A stretch of 64,000 nt of DNA from Gordonia sp. SID5947 (GTDB taxonomy: Bacteria; Actinomycetota; Actinomycetes; Mycobacteriales; Mycobacteriaceae), in the NCBI RefSeq assembly GCF_009862785.1, contig NZ_WWHU01000001.1, forward strand, positions 2,852,001 to 2,916,000, given 5' to 3'. Shown here in pieces: positions 24,760 to 32,619 of this stretch. The notes below the pieces were generated by a model, which was not told the origin of the DNA, made no database searches, and worked only from the letters and a program-made list of their open reading frames with translations. The position numbers and the translations under genes are program-made. Positions within the stretch are counted from its first letter, which is position 1, and each line of letters opens with the position of its first letter.

Positions 24760-27000
24760 GTGGCGTTGTGGTTGTACCGGCTCGGGCGTTTCACGTTCCG
24801 ACACAAGTGGTGGTTCGTCGGAGCCTGGCTGGCCGTGATCATCGCGCTCGGCGCGATCGTCGGCGCGGTCGCACCCAAGTTCTCCACCGACTTCGAGTTG
24901 CCGGGTACCGACTCGGATCGCGCGATGTCGGTGATGAAGTCCGACTTCTCGGCGATCAACGAACAGCAGCTCAAGGCGTCGACCAGCATCCTGGTGGCCG
25001 CCGACGACGGGCTGGCCAATCACACCGAGCAGATCGATGCACTCGTCGCGAAGGCGCGGACCCTGCCCGAGGTGATCGATTCGCAGACCGTCGTCAACCC
25101 GGTCACCGCCGCCGCGCAGAACCCTGCGATGGCGTCCGCGGTGCTCGGCGACGACGGCAAGGTCGGTCTGATCCAGATCCGCCAGGACATCCCGGTGCAG
25201 GACCTGACCGGCGAGGACATGCAACAGTTCGAGGATCTGCTGTCCGAGTTCCGCGGCGGCGGTCTCGACGTCCAGGGCACCGGTTCGCTGATGCAGGTCT
25301 TCGAGCAGGGCGGCGTCGCCGAACTCCTCGGTTTCGCCATCGCATTCGTCATCATGATCGTCGCGTTCGGCGCGCTCATCGCCGCGTTCATCCCGATCGT
25401 CACCGGCATCCTCGGCGTCGGCATCACCATCATGCTGGTCACGTTGAGCGCCAAGATCATCGACGTCCAGCAGAGTGCGACCACCATCATCACGATGCTC
25501 GGCATCGCCGTGTCGATCGACTACGCGCTCTTCATCGTGTCCCGGTATCGGTCCGAGCTGAATCTGGGTGGCAGTCGTGAGGCCGCCGTCGGGCGAGCGG
25601 TCGGCACCGCGGGATCGGCCGTCGTGTTCGCCGGCCTCACCGTGATGGTCGCGGTCGCCGCGCTCGCGGTGGTCGGGATCCCGTTCATCACCCAGATGGG
25701 CGTTGCGGCGGCGGTCGCCGTCCTCGTCGCCGTGCTGGGCGCGATCACGCTCATCCCGGCACTCCTCGGCGCCTTCGGACGATTCGCGTTCAAGCCCCGC
25801 ATCCCGGGTGTCCGGCACGGCGACGAACCCGACTCGGAGCCGTCGAACGGTTTGCGCTTCGCACGGTTCGTCACCCGCTACCCGCTACCGGTGGCCATCG
25901 TCGGGCTCGTGCTGCTGGCCGTCGCCGCGATCCCGATGACCAAGATGGAACTCGGGATGGAGTCGACCACCGACAGCGAGTATGCGGCCACGCAGCTGCT
26001 CAACCGCGGATTCGGCGAGGGTGTGAACGGTCCGCTGCTGGTGGTCGTGAGCGACGCCGACGGCGGTGACGTGGCCCCCGCCGCGACGGCCGTCGTCGAG
26101 AAGGTCAAGAGCCTCGACAACGTGGCGAACCCGGCCCAGATCACCTGGATCGGCAACGGTTCCGACCCGGCCAACCCGCAGGCCGGCGCGACGGCCGCGC
26201 TGATCTCGGTCACGCCGGAACAGTCGCCGAGCGGTCCACAGACCCATGAACTGATGGAACAGATCCGCGACTACGGCGCGAGCGCGCCCGACGGTGCCAC
26301 CATCAACGTCGGCGGCCAGACCGCGATCATGTCGGACATCTCGTCGAAACTCAGTTCGGCGTTGATCCCGTTCCTCATCGTGGTGGTCGGGTTGGCCTTC
26401 ATCATCCTGACCATCGTCTTCCGGTCGCTGCTCGTCCCGCTGATCGCCACCATCGGGTTCCTCTTCTCGGTGTGCGCGACGTTCGGTGCGACGGTGGCGA
26501 TCTTCCAGGAGGGCGACTTCGGACTGATCGACCACACCAAACCGATCATCTCGTTCCTGCCGATCTTCCTGGTCGGCGTGGTGTTCGGTCTGGCAATGGA
26601 CTATCAGGTGTTCCTGGTGACCCGGATGCGCGAAGAGTACGTGCACGGCGTCTCGGCGAAGGATTCCGTCATCATCGGATACCAGCACGGTGCCCGGGTG
26701 GTCGCGTCGGCGGCGGTCATCATGATCTCCGTGTTCGCGGCCTTCATGCTGGCGCCGGACACGATCGCCAAGATGATGGGCTTCGCGCTCGCGGCGGCGG
26801 TCTTCTTCGACGCCTTCATCATCCGGATGGCGGTGGTGCCCGCGGTGATCACGCTGCTCGGCGACTCGGCGTGGAAGCTCCCCGGCTGGCTGGACCGCAT
26901 CGTGCCCAATGTCGACGTCGAGGGATCGGCCATCCGGGAGATCTCGATCGAGACCCAGGTGGACCCGGCGCTCTGGAAGCCCGAACCCGCCAGGGTGTGA
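24760..27000 (+). CDS. MmpL-family (RND) transporter
   Basis: The 746-residue membrane protein has two MMPL domains, each a membrane segment followed by a large extracytoplasmic loop and five or more clustered membrane segments (about residues 185-340 and 525-690). ITMLGIAVSIDYALFIVSRY and FLVGVVFGLAMDYQVFLVTR are the paired proton-relay segments containing the Asp-Tyr pairs. It probably exports a lipid or other hydrophobic compound using the proton gradient. No MmpS partner is adjacent. GTG 24760 has GGGAGG upstream; TAGGCT at 24728-24733 is a suitable -10. Confidence 0.93.
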   Translation: MALWLYRLGRFTFRHKWWFVGAWLAVIIALGAIVGAVAPKFSTDFELPGTDSDRAMSVMKSDFSAINEQQLKASTSILVAADDGLANHTEQIDALVAKARTLPEVIDSQTVVNPVTAAAQNPAMASAVLGDDGKVGLIQIRQDIPVQDLTGEDMQQFEDLLSEFRGGGLDVQGTGSLMQVFEQGGVAELLGFAIAFVIMIVAFGALIAAFIPIVTGILGVGITIMLVTLSAKIIDVQQSATTIITMLGIAVSIDYALFIVSRYRSELNLGGSREAAVGRAVGTAGSAVVFAGLTVMVAVAALAVVGIPFITQMGVAAAVAVLVAVLGAITLIPALLGAFGRFAFKPRIPGVRHGDEPDSEPSNGLRFARFVTRYPLPVAIVGLVLLAVAAIPMTKMELGMESTTDSEYAATQLLNRGFGEGVNGPLLVVVSDADGGDVAPAATAVVEKVKSLDNVANPAQITWIGNGSDPANPQAGATAALISVTPEQSPSGPQTHELMEQIRDYGASAPDGATINVGGQTAIMSDISSKLSSALIPFLIVVVGLAFIILTIVFRSLLVPLIATIGFLFSVCATFGATVAIFQEGDFGLIDHTKPIISFLPIFLVGVVFGLAMDYQVFLVTRMREEYVHGVSAKDSVIIGYQHGARVVASAAVIMISVFAAFMLAPDTIAKMMGFALAAAVFFDAFIIRMAVVPAVITLLGDSAWKLPGWLDRIVPNVDVEGSAIREISIETQVDPALWKPEPARV

Positions 27001-27107
27001 CCCCCGCTCCCTGAGGGAGCGACACCGCGGCGACCCCGCTCCCTGAGGAGCGAGCCCGCGGCCACCCCGCTCCCTGAGGAGCGAGCCCGCGAGCGTCACG
27101 AAGGGCC
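27001..27107. repeat. Three tandem copies of the CTCCCTGAGGAGCGAGC element
   Basis: The gap between the convergent mmpL and lysE stops is filled by three direct units of about 35 bp starting CCCCGCTCCCTGAGG, the last ending GCGAGCGTCACGAAGGGCC. GCTCCCTGAGGGAGC is itself a hairpin. This belongs to the same family as 4516-4597 and 17643-17811. Confidence 0.8.
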
Positions 27108-27734
27108 TCAGGAACCCACCGACGCGATCAGCATGGCCCCCATCGCGAGCATCACCACCGCGACGACGGCATCGAGGATCCGCCACGATCTCGGCGACGC
27201 GAAGTGGTGGGCGAGCCTGGTGGCACCACCACCGAGCGATACGAACCACAGGAGGCTCGCGAGGCAGGCGCCGACGGCGAACGCCCACTTGGCATTTCCG
27301 TGACTGTTCGCGATGGCTCCCATCGTCAGCACCGTGTCGAGGTAGACGTGCGGGTTGAGCCATGTGAGGGCCAGGGTCATCCCGACCGCCGCCCAACGGC
27401 TCGCGGTGTTCGCCTCACCGGCGTTGGTCACGATCGCCTCGGTGCTCCGCAGGCACCGACGCGCCGCCAGCAGCCCGAGCACGATCACGTACCCCCCGCC
27501 GAAGACCTTGGCGAGCGTGATGACCGCGGGATGCGCGGAGACCAGAGCGCCCAGGCCGGCGACGCCCGCGACGATCAGCACCACATCGGAGATCGCGCAC
27601 ACCGCGACGACGGGGACGACATGCGCGCGAGCCACGCCCTGTCGGATGACGAAGACGTTCTGCGGACCGATCGCGATGATCAGCCCGGCGCCGGTCAGCA
27701 ACCCGGCGATCGCGGCAAGGACGTAAGTGCTCAT
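27108..27734 (-). CDS. lysE: LysE/ArgO-family basic amino acid exporter
   Basis: The 208-residue protein has about six membrane segments and the family motif GAGLIIAIGPQNVFVIRQG near residue 15. It is divergent from a LysG/ArgP-type regulator, the arrangement known for lysine/arginine export systems (lysE-lysG in Corynebacterium). ATG 27734 lies 7 nt after TAGCGT and gives a hydrophobic N-terminus at once. Export of lysine and/or arginine is the likely role. Confidence 0.9.
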   Translation of the reverse strand: MSTYVLAAIAGLLTGAGLIIAIGPQNVFVIRQGVARAHVVPVVAVCAISDVVLIVAGVAGLGALVSAHPAVITLAKVFGGGYVIVLGLLAARRCLRSTEAIVTNAGEANTASRWAAVGMTLALTWLNPHVYLDTVLTMGAIANSHGNAKWAFAVGACLASLLWFVSLGGGATRLAHHFASPRSWRILDAVVAVVMLAMGAMLIASVGS

Positions 27735-27741
27735 GGCAACG

Positions 27742-27747
27742 ACGCTA
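27742..27747 (-). promoter_or_regulatory. -10 box TAGCGT of lysE
   Basis: TAGCGT is 7 nt before ATG 27734 on the minus strand, predicting a leaderless lysE mRNA. Confidence 0.5.
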
Positions 27748-27802
27748 AGGCCGACCGCACCGACAATCCAGCGAATGTTTTTCACGAATCATCAGCAGAG
27801 CT

Positions 27803-27808
27803 TATGAT
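27803..27808 (+). promoter_or_regulatory. -10 box TATGAT of argP
   Basis: TATGAT is 7 nt before GTG 27816. The ATGs at 27804 and 27807 lie inside the box, so GTG 27816 is the probable start. Confidence 0.6.
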
Positions 27809-27815
27809 GGCGGGC

Positions 27816-28733
27816 GTGGAGATCAGCCAGGAAGGCTTGCTGACCCTTGCCGCAGTTCTTCGCGAGGGCACCTTCGACGCAGCCGCGACGACACTGCACA
27901 TCACGCCATCGGCGGTCAGCCAGCGGATCAAGGCACTCGAGACCTCGGTCGGCCGGGTGGTCCTCCGCCGGACCAAACCCGCCACCGCCACGCCCGACGG
28001 TGAGGTGCTCGTGCGCCTTGCCAAGCAATGGGAGTTGCTGGTCGAGGAGACCCGTTCCGAACTCCTCGGCAGCGGCTCCGGCGGCGAGGACTCCACGCGC
28101 ATCCACCTCCCGATCGCGGCGAACGCGGACTCACTGGCCACCTGGTTCCTCCCGGTTCTCGCACGCATGCACCACGAGCATCCGGTCGCCATCGAGGTGG
28201 TCCGCGACGACGAGAGCCAGAACACCCGGTTCCTGCAGTCGGGAGAAGTGCTCGCCGCCATCACCTCCGATCCGCTCGGCATCCGCGGTTGCACCACCAG
28301 AGCACTCGGATCGATGCGCTATCTGCCCGTCGCCACACCGGATTACGTGGCCCGTTGGCTCCCGGACGGACCGAGTGCGCCAGCCCTGTCCCGTGCGCCG
28401 ATGGTGCTGTTCGACCGCAACGACTACATCCAGCGCGATGTTCTGACAACCCTTGCTGCGCAACCCGTCTCGCCGCCGATCAGCTACATCCCCGCCTCCA
28501 CCGAGTTCCACCTCGCCGTGGAACTCGGTGTCGGCTGGGGTGCGGTACCCGAGGTGCAGATCGCCGACGCGCTCGCCGCGGGCCGGGTGGTCCCGATCGT
28601 CGACCACCATGTCGACGTCCCGCTGTTCTGGCAGTACTGGAAACTCAGCTCGCCGATCCTCGATGCCTTGACCGAGCTGACCGTCGCAGCTGCTGCCGAA
28701 CACCTCGTGGCGCCGCCGGAACGGATCAGGTGA
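27816..28733 (+). CDS. argP: LysR-family regulator of basic amino acid export (ArgP/LysG)
   Basis: The 305-residue protein has an N-terminal winged helix (residues about 5-62, LLTLAAVLREGTFDAAATTLHITPSAVSQRIKALE) and a periplasmic-binding-type effector domain. ArgP/LysG family features include PIAANADSLATWFLPVL and FLQSGEVLAAITSDP. It shares an 81-bp divergent promoter with lysE and should activate it when lysine or arginine builds up. Its stop overlaps the stop of the convergent MFS gene by 8 bp. Confidence 0.92.
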   Translation: MEISQEGLLTLAAVLREGTFDAAATTLHITPSAVSQRIKALETSVGRVVLRRTKPATATPDGEVLVRLAKQWELLVEETRSELLGSGSGGEDSTRIHLPIAANADSLATWFLPVLARMHHEHPVAIEVVRDDESQNTRFLQSGEVLAAITSDPLGIRGCTTRALGSMRYLPVATPDYVARWLPDGPSAPALSRAPMVLFDRNDYIQRDVLTTLAAQPVSPPISYIPASTEFHLAVELGVGWGAVPEVQIADALAAGRVVPIVDHHVDVPLFWQYWKLSSPILDALTELTVAAAAEHLVAPPERIR

Positions 28734-30048
28734 GGACCTTGGGATTGTCGGTCACCTGAATCCGCAGCGGGTGATCGATCTCGTCACGCCACAGGCGCGC
28801 GGCGAGGTAGAAGCTCGCCGCGACCGGCACCGGGAGCAGACCGGCCGCCACGAAGGTGGCGGTCAACCCGATCGCGTGACTCATCGGTGCCGCAATCGCC
28901 ATCGAGACCGGCATCAACGCCACGGACACGAAGAAGTCGAGACTCGCGACCCGCCCCAGTAGTGCCGGTGGCACCCGACGCTGCAACAGCGTGCCCCACA
29001 AGACCATCGGACCGTCGAAGAGAATGCCCATCAGGAACCCGGCGACCACGAACATCCACGTGCTGTCGGCGAATCCCATGATCACCAACGGCACACTCGA
29101 CAGACCCCAGATCGAGAACATCACCGTCAGATATCTCCGCGGCATCGGGATCGAGGCGAACACCAGCGACGACAACGCCGCGCCGATGCCGAACGCCGCC
29201 AGCACCAACGAGTGGTCGCCGGCACCGCCGTGCACCCGTTCCCGCAGGGCGAACGGCACCAGCACCTCGATCGGCCCCATGGTGGCGAGCACCAGGATGC
29301 AGGCGAAGAACAACGTCGCCCAGAGCCACGGGGTCCGCCACATGTAGGCGAAACCCTCGGCGATGTCGGTCAACACCGAGACGAACGGGTGGTGCACCGG
29401 CATCTCGCTGCGCTCACGCCGGACCCGCACCGGCTCCATGGCGACGTAGAAGATCGACGACGCCGCACTCGCGAAGCCCGCCAGCACGATTGCCACTGCG
29501 GGCGAGGCGATGGAGATCGCGCCACCGGCCACCATCGGGCCGAGCGCCTGGAAGACGACCGGACGCAGGAATCCCTCGATCCCGTTGGCGGCCTGCAACT
29601 GTCGAGGCTCGACGATGCTCGGCAGCAGCGCCGAGTACGCCGGGTAGTACATCCCCATCGTGACGCCGCCGACAAAGGCCGCGGCGACCAGGCACGGCTG
29701 ATTCAGCACGCCGAGCATGGCGGCGACTCCCACGACGGCGAACGCCAGCAACTTCACCATCTCCAGCGCGATCATGATGAGGCGCTGCGAGACCCGGTCG
29801 GCGAGCACGCCACCGGCGAGGGTGGAGACCACCATGCCGAGGGCGGCCACACCCGTGACGGCGGAGAGCCGGCCGGGCCCGCCACCCATCTCGATGACCT
29901 GCCACACCACACCGACGGTCCACACGCCGTCGGCGAACATGGCCAACACCAGCCCGACGGCGAGCAGCCGGTACTGCCGCGACGCGAACGGCCTCAGCGC
30001 CACGGACAGACCATGGTCGGACATCTGCCGACCGGACTCGGTGCTCAC
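28726..30048 (-). CDS. MFS transporter
   Basis: The 440-residue protein has 12 predicted membrane segments and the MFS motif A region GVLADRVSQRLIM between segments 2 and 3. It resembles the MFS_3 group of drug or siderophore exporters. The start is uncertain: GTG 30048 (VSTESGRQM) and ATG 30024 are both possible and neither has a strong ribosome site. Substrate is unknown. Confidence 0.85.
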   Translation of the reverse strand: MSTESGRQMSDHGLSVALRPFASRQYRLLAVGLVLAMFADGVWTVGVVWQVIEMGGGPGRLSAVTGVAALGMVVSTLAGGVLADRVSQRLIMIALEMVKLLAFAVVGVAAMLGVLNQPCLVAAAFVGGVTMGMYYPAYSALLPSIVEPRQLQAANGIEGFLRPVVFQALGPMVAGGAISIASPAVAIVLAGFASAASSIFYVAMEPVRVRRERSEMPVHHPFVSVLTDIAEGFAYMWRTPWLWATLFFACILVLATMGPIEVLVPFALRERVHGGAGDHSLVLAAFGIGAALSSLVFASIPMPRRYLTVMFSIWGLSSVPLVIMGFADSTWMFVVAGFLMGILFDGPMVLWGTLLQRRVPPALLGRVASLDFFVSVALMPVSMAIAAPMSHAIGLTATFVAAGLLPVPVAASFYLAARLWRDEIDHPLRIQVTDNPKVLT

Positions 30049-30092
30049 ATGTCGAGCTTGCCGGATCGCCACCCCGCCCGGCCAGCGATTAT

Positions 30093-31574
30093 TCAGGCCG
30101 AGGGCGCGGTGACCCGTGGCTCGACGGTCCCGAACACCATCGCCTCGGTCACGTCGTACCGTCGCGCGTCGATGGCATCGAGGATCAGGTTGTGCCGCAC
30201 GCGCCACGGACTTTCCGACGAAGCCTTGGGCAGCAGTGTCGCGGATCGTCTCACGTACCCCGAGTCGAGGGCCAGCAGCAGTTCTTCCGGGAGTACCGCC
30301 GACCCGACCGTCGGATACGCGTGGGTGTAACCGTGCTCGTCCATGTGCGCGATCAGGTCCGCGAAGGCCTGGCTGGTCAGATCGACGCGAAGGGTCCACG
30401 ACGCGTTGGTGTAACCGACCGACCACGCCATGTTCGGCACGTCGTTCAGCATGTATCCGCGGTAGGCGAACTTGTCGTGTGGCTTGAAGTCGCGACCGTC
30501 GATGCTCAGCGACGCACCGCCGAAAGCGATCAACTGGAGTCCGGTGGCGGTGACCACGATGTCCGCGTCGAGTTCCCGGCCGGAGACGAGACGTATTCCG
30601 CCCGGCAGAAATCGATCGATCTGATCTGTGACGACGTCGGCGTCACCGTTGCGGATCGTTCGGTAGAAGTCGCCGTCGGGGATGATGCACAACCGCTCGT
30701 CCCACGGCTCGTAGCGCGGCCGGAAGTGGGTGTCGACGTCGTACCCCTTCGGCAGCAGCCGGATCGCGATCTGCCGGAGGGTACGTCGGGAGAGTTTCGG
30801 GAAGGCCCGGCAGTAGAGGTAGAAGGCCATGGTACCCAGAGCATTTCGCCACCGGATCAGATGATGTGACCACGTGTTCGGTAGCACCCGGCGCAGCAGT
30901 CTCGTCATCGGATCCTGCCACGGGAGAGGCAACATGAACGTCGGCGAACGCTGCAGCATCGTGACCTCGGCCGCGGCCTTCGCCATCGCCGGGATCAGGG
31001 TGACCGCGGTGGCGCCGCTGCCGATCACCACCACCTTCTTTCCCACATAGTCCAAATCCTCCGGCCAGAACTGCGGATGGACGACGACGCCGCCGAAGTC
31101 GGCCATGCGGGGGAAGTCCGGCAGGTATCCCTCGTCGTAGCGGTAGTACCCGGTGCACATGTAGAGGAATCGCGACACATAGGTCCTACGCGACCCACCC
31201 GCCTCGGTCGTGACCGTCCAGAGATCGGTGGTCGTGTCGAAATCGGCTGCGGTGACCGACACCTCGAAGTCGATGTGTTCGTCGATCCCGAGTTCGCGTG
31301 CGGTGTCCTCCAGATAGTCGCGGATCTCGTCACCTTCGGCGATGGTTCGGTCCCCGGGCCACGGACGGAACGGGAAGCTCAGGCTGAAGATGTCGGAATC
31401 CGATCGCACGCCTGGGTACCGGAACAGGTCCCAGGTGCCACCGATTCGGCTGCGCCGCTCGACGATCCGGTAGCGCAGGCCGGGATTGCGTTCGGTGATC
31501 CGGAAGGCGGCGTCGATGCCCGACAAACCGGCCCCGACGATAAGCACATCGAGATGTCCGGGCTCGTCGGTCAT
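30093..31574 (-). CDS. Flavin-containing Baeyer-Villiger-type monooxygenase (EthA-like)
   Basis: The 493-residue enzyme has FAD-binding GAGLSGIDAAFRI at residues about 12-24, the Baeyer-Villiger fingerprint FGGVVVHPQFWP (FxGxxxHxxxWP) near residue 150, and the NADPH-binding GSGATAVTLI. Length and sequence style match mycobacterial EthA, which turns ketones into esters and activates thioamide drugs. ATG 31574 is chosen because the longer frame reads antisense through the Lys-rich tail of ku. It lies 3' of ku on the same strand, 37 bp after it. Confidence 0.9.
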   Translation of the reverse strand: MTDEPGHLDVLIVGAGLSGIDAAFRITERNPGLRYRIVERRSRIGGTWDLFRYPGVRSDSDIFSLSFPFRPWPGDRTIAEGDEIRDYLEDTARELGIDEHIDFEVSVTAADFDTTTDLWTVTTEAGGSRRTYVSRFLYMCTGYYRYDEGYLPDFPRMADFGGVVVHPQFWPEDLDYVGKKVVVIGSGATAVTLIPAMAKAAAEVTMLQRSPTFMLPLPWQDPMTRLLRRVLPNTWSHHLIRWRNALGTMAFYLYCRAFPKLSRRTLRQIAIRLLPKGYDVDTHFRPRYEPWDERLCIIPDGDFYRTIRNGDADVVTDQIDRFLPGGIRLVSGRELDADIVVTATGLQLIAFGGASLSIDGRDFKPHDKFAYRGYMLNDVPNMAWSVGYTNASWTLRVDLTSQAFADLIAHMDEHGYTHAYPTVGSAVLPEELLLALDSGYVRRSATLLPKASSESPWRVRHNLILDAIDARRYDVTEAMVFGTVEPRVTAPSA

Positions 31575-31611
31575 CACACTGTCACCCCATCCGCGCACCG
31601 CGGTCGCAGCA

Positions 31612-32577
31612 TCAGGCCGACTTCTTCGCCGTCGTCTTCTTGGCAGTGGTCTTCTTGGCCGGCTCCTGCTTGGCGGCGGCCTTCTTCGCGGGCGCCTTCT
31701 TGGCAGGGGCCTTCTTTGCGGGGGCCTTCTTTGCGGCCTTCTTTGCCGGCGCCGACTTCTTCTCGTCGTCATCCGACGAACTGTCGGAGGCTCCCTTGTC
31801 CTTCACCGAAGCGCGTAGCGCCGCGAGCAGGTCGGCCACCTCGGAGTCCTCGTCGGCCGACGTGTCCTCCTCCGTCGTCGGGAATGCCTCGGCACCTTCG
31901 GATTTCGCCTCGACGAGCTTGGACAACTCGACCTGATAGGTGTCCTCGAACTCGGTGGGGTCGAAGTCCTTTGCCATGGTCTCGATCAGCGACGCGGCCA
32001 TCTCGAGTTCTTGAGGTCGGATCTCGGGTTCGTCACCGAGGAAGTCGAAGTCGGCGGCGCGGACCTCGTCCGGCCACAGCAGGGTCTGCAGTGTCATCAC
32101 ACCGTCGACGACGCGCAGCGCCGCGAGCCTGGTGCGGTTGCGCAGTGTGAAGTTGGCGATGGCCAGCCGGTCGGTCTTCTGCAGCGCCTGGGCGAGCAAC
32201 GCGTAGGCCTTCGGCGACTTCGACGCCGGCTCGAGGTAATAGGGCTTGTCGAAGTAGATCGGATCGACCTGTTCGGTGGGGACGAACTCGAGGATGGAGA
32301 TCTCCGGGCTCTTCTGCACCGGCAGCATCCCCAGATCCTCCTTGGTGAGGATCACCGTCTCACCGGAGTCGGTCTCGTACGCGTTTGCGATGTCGGAGTA
32401 ATCGACCTCCGAATCGGTTCCCTCACGTACCCGGCGATACCGAATCCGCGTCCCGTCCTTGGAATCGACTTGGTACGACTTCCGGTCGTGACTTTCCGTG
32501 GCCGAATACACCTTGACCGGGACGTTCACCAGGCCAAAGCTCAGATCGCCCTTCCAGATCGAGCGCATGGGGTTCAT
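31612..32577 (-). CDS. ku: Non-homologous end-joining protein Ku
   Basis: The 321-residue protein opens with the bacterial Ku core (RSIWKGDLSFGLVNVPVKVYSATE), the DNA-encircling ring domain to about residue 255. The last about 50 residues are a Lys/Ala/Pro tail with repeated PAKKA units, like histone H1 or HupB tails, which in bacterial Ku aids DNA binding and threading. It is divergent from ligD across 42 bp. Start is ATG 32577 or ATG 32568; the latter matches the usual MRxIW N-terminus. It binds DNA ends and recruits LigD. Confidence 0.95.
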   Translation of the reverse strand: MNPMRSIWKGDLSFGLVNVPVKVYSATESHDRKSYQVDSKDGTRIRYRRVREGTDSEVDYSDIANAYETDSGETVILTKEDLGMLPVQKSPEISILEFVPTEQVDPIYFDKPYYLEPASKSPKAYALLAQALQKTDRLAIANFTLRNRTRLAALRVVDGVMTLQTLLWPDEVRAADFDFLGDEPEIRPQELEMAASLIETMAKDFDPTEFEDTYQVELSKLVEAKSEGAEAFPTTEEDTSADEDSEVADLLAALRASVKDKGASDSSSDDDEKKSAPAKKAAKKAPAKKAPAKKAPAKKAAAKQEPAKKTTAKKTTAKKSA

Positions 32578-32619
32578 TGTGCCATCGGTTACCCGAAACC
32601 TCGGCCCGGAACGTGGACA

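Noticed and set aside
31575..31772. Arg/Pro-rich N-terminal extension of the Baeyer-Villiger monooxygenase
   Set aside because: This part is the other-frame reading of the Ku Lys-rich repeat tail.
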